Shown here: positions 1 to 7,139 of the stretch, piece by piece
How positions within the stretch are numbered: the stretch's first letter is position 1
Layout: the number at the start of each line of letters is the position of its first letter
Assembly (NCBI GenBank): GCA_021839785.1
Contig: JAKCAB010000666.1
Span: 1 to 8,346, forward strand
Length of the DNA stretch: 8,346 nt
Source of the DNA: a bacterium
Lineage (GTDB): Bacteria > Verrucomicrobiota > Verrucomicrobiae > Limisphaerales > J093
Direction of reading: 5' to 3'
Made by a program: the position numbers and the translations under genes
Notes under the pieces: generated by a model
What the model was told of the DNA's origin: nothing
Database searches by the model: none
What the model saw: only the letters and a program-made list of their open reading frames with translations

Positions 1-2
1 CG

Positions 3-416
3 CGCTCGCCGCGCACGTCACTGAACAACCTGCTGCAAACGCTCGGCAACGCGCTGCGCCGCCGCGCCACGGTGTTTCTGATTTCCGATTTTCTCGACAC
101 CGGTTTCGACCGCGCGCTGCGCCTGGCCGGCCGCCGGCACGACATTGTGGCCGTCTCGATTGCCGACACGGCCGAAAGCCACCTGCCCGACCTCGGCTGG
201 CTGGTTTGCGAGGACGCCGAAACCGGCGAACTGCTCCAACTCGACACCAGCGATCCCACCGTGCGCCACGCCTTCGAGGTCGAACGCCTGGCCCGCGCGG
301 AGCGGCTCCGGGAGGCTTTCCGCCGTGCCGGCATGGACGCCATTCCGTGCGAAACCGGCCGGCCTTACCAGCACGCGCTGCTGCGCTTCTTTGAGCAACG
401 CCAACGGCGTCGATGA
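3..416 (+). CDS. DUF58 family protein, C-terminal part (5' end cut by window)
   Basis: The reading frame is open from the window edge and ends at TGA 414-416, giving about 137 C-terminal residues; the start codon lies upstream, outside the window. The visible part begins with a stretch ending LRRRATVFLISDFLD, which matches the late DUF58 (VWA-like) core in which a basic helix precedes a hydrophobic strand ending in SDF. It is followed by a second strand (HDIVAVSIADTAE), the DUF58-typical switch from strand to a substrate-like acidic loop, and a C-terminal basic helix ending in RRR. DUF58 proteins are usually 290-440 residues, so half or more is missing. They normally follow a MoxR AAA+ ATPase and precede Bat VWA genes, exactly the context seen downstream. 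The stop overlaps the next ATG by four bases (ATGA), implying coupled translation. The biochemical role of DUF58 is not firmly established; a part in a MoxR-linked membrane or assembly complex is inference. Confidence 0.85.
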   Translation, partial: RSPRTSLNNLLQTLGNALRRRATVFLISDFLDTGFDRALRLAGRRHDIVAVSIADTAESHLPDLGWLVCEDAETGELLQLDTSDPTVRHAFEVERLARAERLREAFRRAGMDAIPCETGRPYQHALLRFFEQRQRRR

Positions 417-940
417 ACGACACGAACCTGATCGAAGACCTGCGCCTACTCTCGCCGCCGAACTACGGCTGGGTGCCGATCGTGGCGCTGGTGGTTCTGG
501 CCTTGGTAGTGGCAGTGCTGATTTCGCGCGCCCTTCGCCGGCCCGCGCCAACCGCGTTGGCCGCGGCCGGGCCAGAGCCGTGGACCGTCGCTCTCGACGC
601 GCTGGAACGCTTGGCGCCGCTGCTTTGCGCAGAGCGGTCGCGCGATTACGGCATCGCGGCGACCGGCGTGCTGCGAAGCTACATCGAAGCACGCTACGGC
701 CTGCGCGCGCCGAAACTGGCGACGGAAGAATTCCTGGTGGCGGCGGGCGCCTCGCCTGCCCTGCCGGCGGAGCACCGCGCCAGCCTGGGGCGGTTTCTCG
801 AATTGTGCGACCTGTTCAAGTTCGGTCGCTACGTGGCCTCGGCGGACGAACTCCAACAACTCCACGCGGCGGCGGTGGCTTTTGTGCTCGCCTCGCGACC
901 GCCAAACCCCGTGGTGGCTGAAACGGAGGGCGGCGCGTGA
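413..940 (+). CDS. DUF4381-like / BatD-C-terminal-like small membrane protein
   Basis: This encodes 175 residues. A short polar N-terminus with LRLLSPPNYGW is followed by one membrane segment (about residues 20-38) and a basic stop-transfer patch (R39, R42, R43). A helical soluble domain follows at about residues 57-155. Its diagnostic features are Y79 and the VLRSYIEARYGL helix (86-97), the T104-E105-E106-F107 turn, and L129-x-x-C132-D133-L134-x-K136-F137 near the end of the domain. This layout matches the DUF4381 family and the cytosolic tail of BatD, from memory of those families. The gene sits between DUF58 and BatA, where this family is common in MoxR/Bat operons. Its ATG overlaps the upstream stop, and its own TGA overlaps the following GTG start. 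No Shine-Dalgarno sequence precedes the ATG, consistent with translational coupling. The function is unknown; it may act as a membrane adaptor for the VWA proteins. The family call is fairly sure, the role is not. Confidence 0.75.
   Translation: MNDTNLIEDLRLLSPPNYGWVPIVALVVLALVVAVLISRALRRPAPTALAAAGPEPWTVALDALERLAPLLCAERSRDYGIAATGVLRSYIEARYGLRAPKLATEEFLVAAGASPALPAEHRASLGRFLELCDLFKFGRYVASADELQQLHAAAVAFVLASRPPNPVVAETEGGA
925..930 (+). promoter_or_regulatory. Shine-Dalgarno sequence for the GTG start of batA
   Basis: GGAGGG lies six bases before GTG 937-939, inside the last codons of the upstream gene. It decides the GTG start of the BatA-like gene, which otherwise lacks an ATG at its membrane-protein N-terminus. 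Confidence 0.7.
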
Positions 941-1890
941 ACGGTGCCTTCCGGCTGGCCACGCCGTGGTGGCTGCTAGCGTTGCTGTTCGTCGCGCTGC
1001 TGGCCTGGTGGCGCGGGCGTCGCGGGCAAACTGCGGCGCTGACGTTCAGTTCCAACGCGCTGCTCGGCGCCGCGGCGCAGAGGGTACGCCGCCTGCCCGG
1101 ACGCTGGCTCAGCGCGCTGCGGCTTGCCGCGCTGGTGCTGGTCGTACTCGCGCTGGCGCGGCCGCAACTTGAAAAAGCGGAAATGCGCGAAGACACCCGC
1201 GGCATCAACATCATGCTCGCCCTGGATTTCTCCGGTTCGATGCAGAGCCGCGACTTCTTCCTCGATGGCCGCCGCGTGCCGCGTTCGGCGGGCTTGTCGC
1301 TGCTTTCCGCCGAGTTCATCCGCTCGCGTCCGAACGACCGCATCGGCTTGGTGAGTTTTGACCGCGACGCCTACCTCGCCTGCCCGCTGACGCTGGATCA
1401 CGACTGGCTGCTGGAGCGGCTCGCGCGCGAGACCAACGGCCACGGCACCGAAATCGGCGGCGGGTTGATCGTCGGCGCCGAGCACCTCCAGCGCTACACG
1501 AACGAGTCGCGCGTGCTGGTGCTGATGACCGACGCCGAGAACATCAGCGGCGGGCCGGACCTCGAAACGGTGGCCGAATCGCTGCGGGCGCTGGGCGTTC
1601 GCGTGCATTGCATCCAGGTGCTCAGCCCCAACGAGAGCAATCCACGAAATGACCTGAGCGAATTGCTCACGCACACCGCCGTGCGAACGGGCGGCGAGTT
1701 TTTCCGCATTCGGAACGGCCCGGATTTGCGCGCGGTTTATGCGCAGATCGACAAGCTGGAGAAACAGAAGCTCAGCGATCGCAAACAAAAAGGCTGGCGC
1801 GAATTGTTCCCCTGGCTGGCGCTGCCGGCGCTCGCGCTCTTGCTGGCCGAACAGACGTTGGCGCACACCCGCTGGAGGCGGCTGCCATGA
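937..1890 (+). CDS. batA: BatA-like von Willebrand factor A membrane protein
   Basis: This encodes 317 residues, the normal BatA length. Two N-terminal membrane segments (about 11-25 and 58-74) end in the family signature LALARPQ (71-77). A VWA domain follows (about 89-280), then a C-terminal membrane segment (about 290-308). The metal-ion-dependent adhesion site looks complete: D97-x-S99-x-S101, T171 in the GTEIGGG loop and D199 in MTDAEN. Other BatA landmarks are RPNDRIGLVSF (131-141), the CPLTLD turn (149-154), the TGGEFF strand late in the domain and the helix ending IDKLEKQKL before the last membrane segment. VWA domains bind Mg2+ and protein partners; in Bat operons they are thought to work with MoxR and DUF58. 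The GTG start is supported by GGAGGG six bases upstream and overlaps the previous stop (GTGA). The residue after the MIDAS aspartate is Ala, where family members usually have Gly (TDGEN). Membrane topology cannot be settled from the sequence. Confidence 0.9.
   Translation: MNGAFRLATPWWLLALLFVALLAWWRGRRGQTAALTFSSNALLGAAAQRVRRLPGRWLSALRLAALVLVVLALARPQLEKAEMREDTRGINIMLALDFSGSMQSRDFFLDGRRVPRSAGLSLLSAEFIRSRPNDRIGLVSFDRDAYLACPLTLDHDWLLERLARETNGHGTEIGGGLIVGAEHLQRYTNESRVLVLMTDAENISGGPDLETVAESLRALGVRVHCIQVLSPNESNPRNDLSELLTHTAVRTGGEFFRIRNGPDLRAVYAQIDKLEKQKLSDRKQKGWRELFPWLALPALALLLAEQTLAHTRWRRLP
1874..1878 (+). promoter_or_regulatory. Shine-Dalgarno sequence for batB
   Basis: GGAGG lies eight bases before ATG 1887-1889, within the end of the BatA-like gene. 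It supports that start and the 4-base ATGA overlap. Confidence 0.7.
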
Positions 1891-2942
1891 AGTTCGCCGC
1901 GCCCACCTGGCTCGTGGTCACACCGCTGATGGTGGCGGCGTTGCTGGCATTGTGGATTTGGTCCAGCCACCGCGCCCGCGCCACACTGCAGCACGTCTTC
2001 AACACTCCCCTGCTCGGCCGGCTGTTGCGCTCCGCGAGCCCGGCCCGCCGCCGCTGGAAACGCAGCCTGCTGGCATTGGGCGTTGCGGCGCTCGGCTTCG
2101 CGCTGGCCCGGCCGCAATGGGGGCGCAACGAAATCGAGTTGGAACGCAGCGGCGTGGACCTGGTCATCGCGCTCGACGTGTCGCGGTCAATGCTGGCCGC
2201 GGACGCGGGCGCCACGAACCGCCTGACCGCGGCCACCACGGCGATTCGACGGTTGCTGGACCAGTTGAGCGGCGACCGCGCTTCGCTGGTCGTTTTCGCC
2301 GGAGAAGCGTTCGTCGCCGCCCCGCTGACGCGCGACCACACGGCGGTGGAGCGCGCCCTCGAGTTCGCCACCCCCACCGCCGTGTCCGAACAGGGCAGCA
2401 ATCTGGGCGACGCCATCAAACGCGCCCGCGAGTGCTTCGACCGCGCGGCGCAGGGACCGCGGGCTTTGCTCGTGGTCAGCGACGGCGAGCAACTGCAAGG
2501 CGATGCGATCGAAGCCGCGCGAGCCGCCGCGCGTGAAGGCATCCACGTCCACACCGCCGGGGTCGGAACGGCCGCGGGGGCGCGCCTGCCCCGCCAAGCC
2601 GGCGACGCGCGGAACTTTTTGCGGAACGCCGTCGGCCGCGAAGTGGTGTCGCGCCGCGACGAGCCACGGCTCCAGCGGATCGCGAGCGCCGGCCAGGGCC
2701 TTTACACGCGTATCGCCGATGCGGACAGCAAGGCGCTGGCGACCTGGTTCCGCCGGGCTTCGGCGGCCTTGCCGCGCACCACGGAGAAGCGCACCGTGGA
2801 TGAACCGCGCGAGCAATTCCAGTGGCCGCTGGCCGCGGTGCTGGCACTGCTGGGCAGCGAGTGGCTGCTCGGCGAACGCCGGAGGCAATCGCGCCGGGCC
2901 GAGGTGTCTCGCTCCCAAGCCGGGTTAAGCGCCCAGGCTTGA
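1887..2942 (+). CDS. batB: BatB-like von Willebrand factor A membrane protein
   Basis: This encodes 351 residues with the same architecture as the preceding gene: membrane segments at about 8-25 and 60-74, LALARPQ-like FALARPQ (71-77), a VWA domain at about 89-290 and a C-terminal membrane segment at about 311-328. The MIDAS reads D97-x-S99-x-S101 (DVSRSM), S171 in the GSNLGDA loop and D199 in VSDGEQ. Ser replaces the Thr usually found in the second loop, a substitution that can still ligand the metal. BatB landmarks are NRLTAA after the MIDAS, the GDRASLVVFAGEAF strand, the APLTRD turn, and a late helix-strand region with GQGLYTRI. The VWA core aligns with the neighbour with D97 and D199 at the same numbers, which fits an old tandem duplication with divergence. 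The ATG overlaps the upstream stop and has GGAGG eight bases before it. A BatA/BatB pair is normal in these operons, and the two probably form a heteromeric membrane unit. That last statement is inference. Confidence 0.9.
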   Translation: MKFAAPTWLVVTPLMVAALLALWIWSSHRARATLQHVFNTPLLGRLLRSASPARRRWKRSLLALGVAALGFALARPQWGRNEIELERSGVDLVIALDVSRSMLAADAGATNRLTAATTAIRRLLDQLSGDRASLVVFAGEAFVAAPLTRDHTAVERALEFATPTAVSEQGSNLGDAIKRARECFDRAAQGPRALLVVSDGEQLQGDAIEAARAAAREGIHVHTAGVGTAAGARLPRQAGDARNFLRNAVGREVVSRRDEPRLQRIASAGQGLYTRIADADSKALATWFRRASAALPRTTEKRTVDEPREQFQWPLAAVLALLGSEWLLGERRRQSRRAEVSRSQAGLSAQA

Positions 2943-2946
2943 ACCC

Positions 2947-4527
2947 ATGAACGCCGCCATGCCAATCGACGCAGCGCGAAAGCCAGGAGGCCGGTCAGTG
3001 CTGGCCTGGCTTGCGCTCGTGTTTGCGCTAGCCGTCGTTGGCCACGCGGGCGACGTGGCCGCCGGGCCTTCGGCTTGGACGAACTACAACGCTGCGGTCC
3101 TGGCCTACGCGCGAAAGGATTTCACCGAAGCGCTCCAGCGCTGGCAGGATTTGTCGCTCCAGCCCTTGCCACGCGGGTTGCGCGGGCCGGTCTGGTTTCA
3201 ACTCGGCAACACCGAGTTTCGCCTCGGCGAACCGCTGGCACAAAACGCCCCGGAACAGGCCGCCGAACTGTGGCGGCGCAGTTGCGAAGACTACCGCACG
3301 GTGCTCGCCGACAAGCCGCGCGACGCCGACGCCCGCCACAACCTCGCTTTAGTCGAGCGCCGGCTGGCCCGCCTGTTGCACCGGCTGGGGACCGAGGCCT
3401 TGGCCGCCGCGCAATCCAAACCGGTGGACGCCGCGATCGATCTGTTGCGCGCCAGCACCGAAGATTTGAACGAAGCCTTCACACTTGCACCGGCGGACAT
3501 GGGCATTCGCGCCGACCGCGACAAGGCCGAGCAAGCGTTGCGCGAACGTCTGGTCGCGCGCGCCGCGCAGGCCGAAGCCAAAGGCGACGATTCCGCGCGC
3601 CAGACGAACGCGTGGGCGGATCGCGACGCCGAGGAACGGTATCGCGCCGCCCTTGAAGACTTGGGTGACGCCCGCCGCGAGCCCACAGCCGAAGCTTCGG
3701 CGCGGAAGCCGGATTCGCAGGCCCAGCCCACCGCGTTCGACGAATCGATCGCGCAGGCCGAGCAACGCGTGAACCAGAAGCTGGCCGACCTGCTCACCCA
3801 CATGGGCCAGCGCGAGCAAAAGCAAGGCGGCGAACAAGCCGATTGGAATCCCGACCAGGCGCTGGACCATTACGAAGCGGCGCTCGACCACTTCCAGGCC
3901 GCCCAGCAGGCGCAACCCCGCCACGAGGCGGCCCGGCGTGGCGAACGTGAAGTGCGGGCCGCGATGGAGCAACTCCACGTCCGCGAAGGCCAAGACGCGC
4001 TGAAGCAAGGCCGGCAGGAACTCACTCAGCAAAGGCCGGAGGCGGCGGCGACCCTCACCACCGCCAGCGGGCATTTTCAGGCCGCGCTCGAATTGAATGC
4101 CAACAACGCCGATGCGCGCGCCGGCGCCGAGGAGACCCGACGTCTGCTGCCTGAAGCCCTCGCGTTGGCCGGTCAGGATGAGATGAATGCAGGCGACCGC
4201 GCGGAACGGCGTTCCGTCAGCGAGGCCCTGAATCGCTACCAGCAAGCCCAAAGCGATTTCGCGCAGGCGTTGGAACTCAAGCCCGGCCAACCGCAAGCCG
4301 AGCAAGGTTTGCGGGCGGTGGAGCCGAAGCTGGCGCGAATGCGCGAACGGATGGCGCAAGAAGCCGATTCGCTAGCCCAGCAAAGCCAGCCGGCGAACCG
4401 CCCGCCGGAGACGCTGCAATCGTTGCTGGGCCAGGTCAACGAGCGCGAACGCACCCCGCAAGTCGAGCGCCAGCGCCAGAGCGCCCGCAAATTCACCAAC
4501 GTGCGAAAGAACTACCCGGACTGGTAG
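2947..4527 (+). CDS. Exported helical-repeat (TPR-like) protein, BatC position
   Basis: This encodes 526 residues, predicted to be exported. A basic N-region (R11, K12, R16) precedes a hydrophobic core (about 18-32) and a plausible signal-peptidase site near HAG/DVAAG (33-40). The first repeats are TPR-like: NYNAAVLAYARKDFTEALQRW (46-66), WFQLGNTEFRLG (83-94), and a helix with DADARHNLALVERRL (126-140). The second half holds three 61-residue units starting at 305, 366 and 427, each with ALxxYxxAxxxFxxALxLxP-like helices, and looser copies start near 163 and 228. The C-terminal tail is E/Q/R-rich with SLLGQVNERE (492-501) and ends in PDW. That is reminiscent of BatC-like TPR proteins, but this protein is much longer than the usual BatC (about 250 residues), so no symbol is given. 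It follows the BatB-like stop by 4 bases and closes the run of genes. It is probably a periplasmic scaffold. ATG 2947 keeps a basic signal-peptide N-region; GTG 2998 is a rival start. Confidence 0.8.
   Translation: MNAAMPIDAARKPGGRSVLAWLALVFALAVVGHAGDVAAGPSAWTNYNAAVLAYARKDFTEALQRWQDLSLQPLPRGLRGPVWFQLGNTEFRLGEPLAQNAPEQAAELWRRSCEDYRTVLADKPRDADARHNLALVERRLARLLHRLGTEALAAAQSKPVDAAIDLLRASTEDLNEAFTLAPADMGIRADRDKAEQALRERLVARAAQAEAKGDDSARQTNAWADRDAEERYRAALEDLGDARREPTAEASARKPDSQAQPTAFDESIAQAEQRVNQKLADLLTHMGQREQKQGGEQADWNPDQALDHYEAALDHFQAAQQAQPRHEAARRGEREVRAAMEQLHVREGQDALKQGRQELTQQRPEAAATLTTASGHFQAALELNANNADARAGAEETRRLLPEALALAGQDEMNAGDRAERRSVSEALNRYQQAQSDFAQALELKPGQPQAEQGLRAVEPKLARMRERMAQEADSLAQQSQPANRPPETLQSLLGQVNERERTPQVERQRQSARKFTNVRKNYPDW
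2985..2990 (+). promoter_or_regulatory. Candidate Shine-Dalgarno for an alternative GTG start (2998)
   Basis: AGGAGG lies seven bases before the in-frame GTG at 2998-3000, whereas ATG 2947 has no recognisable ribosome site. Using GTG would shorten the protein by 17 residues but would remove the basic N-region (R11, K12, R16) of the signal peptide. The motif also encodes Pro-Gly-Gly in the longer frame, so it may be chance. Confidence 0.35.
3859..4407 (+). repeat. Three tandem 61-residue protein repeats (183-base period) in the TPR-like gene
   Basis: Units begin at residues 305, 366 and 427 and align without gaps. Shared columns include Ala at the first position, an aromatic or Leu at +4 (Y309, L370, Y431), Phe at +11 (F316, F377, F438), Ala-Leu/Gln near +14, Ala at +23 to +25, and G/A-Q-D/E at +43 to +45 (348-350, 409-411, 470-472). 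Units end in RPE, VSE and RPP/E. The repeat is visible in the protein only; the DNA of the units has diverged. Confidence 0.7.
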
Positions 4528-4556
4528 CGAGCCTCATTCTATTCGGTCGGACTGGG

Positions 4557-4574
4557 GTTGCCGGGCCGGGCGAC
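4557..4574 (+). other. Small GC-rich stem-loop in the spacer after the Bat-like operon
   Basis: GTTGCC (4557-4562) can pair with GGCGAC (4569-4574) around a six-base loop, with one G-T pair. It starts 29 bases after the operon's last stop. No T-run follows, so it is not a standard intrinsic terminator; it could pause transcription, or be chance in GC-rich DNA. Confidence 0.25.
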
Positions 4575-4588
4575 GGTGGCAAGAGCGG

Positions 4589-4617
4589 TTGACTTCCTCG
4601 CTCCTTCCCTTTACTCA
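4589..4617 (+). promoter_or_regulatory. Weak promoter candidate before the glycoside hydrolase gene
   Basis: TTGACT (4589-4594) is a five-of-six match to a sigma70 -35 box. A 17-base spacer leads to TACTCA (4612-4617), a poor -10 box. If real, transcription would start at or just before ATG 4626, giving a nearly leaderless message, which agrees with the absence of a Shine-Dalgarno sequence there. The -10 element is too weak for a firm call. Confidence 0.25.
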
Positions 4618-4625
4618 CGCCCATC

Positions 4626-6818
4626 ATGCTGCGGCGACAATTTGGAACCCTCCTCCTCCTGGCCTGCGCGCTCGCCTTCAACGCCTTCGCCGGCGATACA
4701 GAAAACGGCGGCTGGTTCGCTTTCGACCCCAAGCCTGACCCGTTCACCGACAGCCCGATCGATCTGCGGTTCTTAAACGAAAAATTCGCCGGCGAGCACG
4801 GGTTTATCGCGGCGAAGGGCGGGCACTTCCTTCACAGCGCCAACGGCCAACCCGTGCGGTTCTGGGCGGTGAATGGCCCTCCGGGCGAAGACCACGACCG
4901 CGCGGCGTTGAACCGGACGGCCCGCCTGCTCGCAAAGTACGGCGTGAACCTCGTCCGCCGGCATGGCGCGGTCTTCGACAAAGACGGCGAAGTGAATCCA
5001 GCGGCGGTCCGGCGCGCCATCGCCATCGTCGAAGCGATGAAGGCCGAAGGCATCTACACGCACCTCTCGATTTATTTCCCGCTCTGGTTTACGCCGCGCG
5101 CCGATCATCCGTGGCTGCAAGGCTACGACGGCAAGACGCACCCGTTTGCCGCCCTCATGTTCAACCCGCAGTTTCAGGCAAAGTACCGCGAGTGGTGGAA
5201 GGCCGTCCTCACCACGCCCAGCGAAACCACCGGCAAGCCGCTGATCGACGAGCCGGCGCTCTTCGGCGTCGAAGTGCAAAACGAGGACTCGTTCTTCTTC
5301 TGGACCTTCGATGCCAAAAACATCCCCGACGCGCAACTGCGCATCTTGGAAACGCGGTTCGGCGATTGGCTCGCGAAGAAATACGGCTCGATCGACGCCG
5401 CCTTCAGCGCGTGGCAGGGCCAGAAGCTGAATCGCGATGCGCCCGCGGAAGGCCGCGTCGCGTTCCGTCCGCTCTGGAACGTTTTCAACGAAAAGACCGC
5501 GCGCGACCAAGACACCGCGACGTTTCTGTTGGAAGTGCAGACCAAGTTCTACCAGGACACGATCGCCTTCCTGCGCGGACTCGGCTTCAAGGGCTTGATC
5601 ACGGCCTCGAACTGGGCCACGGCCAGCCCGGAAGTCTTCGGCCCGTTGGAAAAACTCAGCTACACCGTAGGCGATTTCATCGACCGCCACGGCTACTTCG
5701 AGTGCAACCACAAAGGCGACAACGCCGCCTGGTCGATTCGCAACGGCCACACGTACTCCGACCGCAGCGCGCTCCGGTTTGACGCGCCAGACCCAACGAA
5801 ACCCCGGCAATTTGTCCATCCGGTCATGGACCCGCACTACGACGGCAAGCCTTCGATGATTTCGGAGACCACTTTCTGCCGTCCGAATCGCTATCGCTCG
5901 GAGGCGCCGCTTTACTTTGCGGCCTACGGCGCATTGCAGGACAGCGATGCCATCGTCCACTTCGCGTTCGACGGCACCCGCTGGGCGGTGAAGCCCGGAT
6001 TCTGGATGCAGCCCTGGACGTTGATGACGCCGGCCATGATGGGCCAATTCCCCGCGGTGGCGCTGATCTACCGGCGAGGCTTGGTCGCGAGCGGCCAAGT
6101 GCTCGCGGACGTGAAACTGAACAAGGCCGACCTCCTCCGCCTCAAAGGCACGCCGTTGCCACAAGACGCCGCGCTCGACGAACTGCGCGTGGCCGACGTA
6201 CCCCGCGGCACCGAGGTGCTACCGGGGCAGCGTATCGATCCTCTCATCCATTACGCCGGCCGAGTGGATGTGAGTTTCAGCGACGCACCCGGCTCGACGA
6301 AGTTGGCGGACCTCGCACCCTTTGTGGACCACGCCAAGAAGACTGTCGCCAGCAGCACCGGCGAGCTCAAACTCGATTACGGTAAAGGCATTCTCACGGT
6401 GAACGCGGCCCGCGCCCAAGGCATGAGCGGGGCGCTCAAGCTCGCGGGCACTGCCGAGTTCAAAGACCTCAGCGTGACCAGCGACCTTGAATTGGGCCAT
6501 ATCCTCGTGGTCTCGCTGGATGATCTGCCGCTGGTGACTTCCCGGCGCATCCTGCTTCAGGTGATGTCCGAAGAGCAGGAGACCGGCCACCAAACCGAAC
6601 TGGCAAGCCCGACGTTGAAAAGGACCGTGAACATTGGCACCGACCCGTGGCAGGTGAAGGCATTGAACGGCACCGTGCGCTTCAAACGCGCCGACGCCAC
6701 GCAACTCAAGGTCACTGCGCTTGATTTCAATGGTTACCCGGTCGCCCCAGCCGGTACCGCGCGAGAAATCGTCCTCCGCCGAGCGACCCTGTATTACCTC
6801 ATTGCGCGACAGGAGTAG
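4626..6818 (+). CDS. Exported clan GH-A (cellulase/beta-galactosidase-like) glycoside hydrolase
   Basis: This encodes 730 residues. A signal peptide has R3-R4, a hydrophobic core (8-18) and an Ala-Phe-Ala site (20-22) before GDTENGG; the LLAC at 11-14 looks too early for a lipobox. An N-terminal stretch ending PVRFWAVNG (76-84) leads into a TIM barrel: LLAKYGVNLVRRHG (101-114) for the strand and helix bearing the Arg/His substrate-site pair, GIYTHLSIYFP (142-152), then ALFGVEVQNED (211-221). Asn219-Glu220 is the likely acid/base of clan GH-A. ITASNW (325-330) and DFIDRHGYF (350-358) match later strands, and SMISETTF (410-417) supplies the candidate nucleophile Glu414. The core continues through YGALQDSDAIVHFAFDGTRW, and residues from about 540 look like C-terminal beta domains. 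The order resembles GH5/GH42-like proteins common in Planctomycetota and Verrucomicrobiota. Substrate and CAZy family cannot be told from sequence. It ends at TAG 6816-6818. The symporter downstream may import its product. Confidence 0.8.
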   Translation: MLRRQFGTLLLLACALAFNAFAGDTENGGWFAFDPKPDPFTDSPIDLRFLNEKFAGEHGFIAAKGGHFLHSANGQPVRFWAVNGPPGEDHDRAALNRTARLLAKYGVNLVRRHGAVFDKDGEVNPAAVRRAIAIVEAMKAEGIYTHLSIYFPLWFTPRADHPWLQGYDGKTHPFAALMFNPQFQAKYREWWKAVLTTPSETTGKPLIDEPALFGVEVQNEDSFFFWTFDAKNIPDAQLRILETRFGDWLAKKYGSIDAAFSAWQGQKLNRDAPAEGRVAFRPLWNVFNEKTARDQDTATFLLEVQTKFYQDTIAFLRGLGFKGLITASNWATASPEVFGPLEKLSYTVGDFIDRHGYFECNHKGDNAAWSIRNGHTYSDRSALRFDAPDPTKPRQFVHPVMDPHYDGKPSMISETTFCRPNRYRSEAPLYFAAYGALQDSDAIVHFAFDGTRWAVKPGFWMQPWTLMTPAMMGQFPAVALIYRRGLVASGQVLADVKLNKADLLRLKGTPLPQDAALDELRVADVPRGTEVLPGQRIDPLIHYAGRVDVSFSDAPGSTKLADLAPFVDHAKKTVASSTGELKLDYGKGILTVNAARAQGMSGALKLAGTAEFKDLSVTSDLELGHILVVSLDDLPLVTSRRILLQVMSEEQETGHQTELASPTLKRTVNIGTDPWQVKALNGTVRFKRADATQLKVTALDFNGYPVAPAGTAREIVLRRATLYYLIARQE

Positions 6819-6899
6819 AAACGCGCCCCCTTGAACGGGATCTGCTGGCGCAGAATTACATCCTCTCCGCCTAGACAGCTTTTGTTTGCCTTCAATCTG

Positions 6900-6928
6900 C
6901 CGGCGCAAGCAGCGCGGTTTTGCACCGG
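6900..6928 (+). other. Imperfect inverted repeat downstream of the hydrolase gene
   Basis: CCGGCGCAA (6900-6908) pairs with TTGCACCGG (6920-6928) with one mismatch around an 11-base loop, 81 bases after the stop. There is no T-run after it. It could form an RNA hairpin protecting or ending the upstream message. Confidence 0.3.
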
Positions 6929-7139
6929 AGCACGACCGCTGCGAAGGAAACTGTCTGGCCAAGGACGCTCTACCGGTGCCCGCTCGGAATCGCCTTCGTT
7001 GCGCCGCAGGCGGAGATGGTCGGCGGGATATTCTGGTCTCCAACTTCGCGGAAACGAAGAAACCGCACGCTCCACCGGCGACCGAAGCCCGCGCGAACCA
7101 GAAACAAAAATGAATGCGGGAGTCGTGGACTTTCGGAGC

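Noticed and set aside
976..1866. 296-codon minus-strand open frame opposite the BatA-like gene
   Set aside because: The + strand gene has a full MIDAS and membrane segments; the antisense translation is low-complexity Gln/Arg/Ala.
3349..4359. 336-codon minus-strand open frame opposite the TPR-like gene
   Set aside because: Its translation shows no domain or ribosome site, while the + strand frame has a signal peptide and ordered repeats.
4659..4667. Possible lipobox (LLAC, residues 11-14) in the glycoside hydrolase
   Set aside because: The cysteine comes after only 13 residues with a short hydrophobic run, and a better Ala-Phe-Ala signal-peptidase I site follows at residues 20-22.
4773..6164. 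463-codon open frame on the minus strand opposite the glycoside hydrolase
   Set aside because: It lies wholly inside a convincing + strand gene with catalytic motifs, and its translation is Arg/Val/Glu-rich without any domain. This is a typical antisense shadow in GC-rich DNA.
6886..7113. 75-codon + strand frame with a TTG start in the intergenic region
   Set aside because: It has an unusual start, no ribosome site and no recognised motif. It may be part of a repeat rather than a gene.
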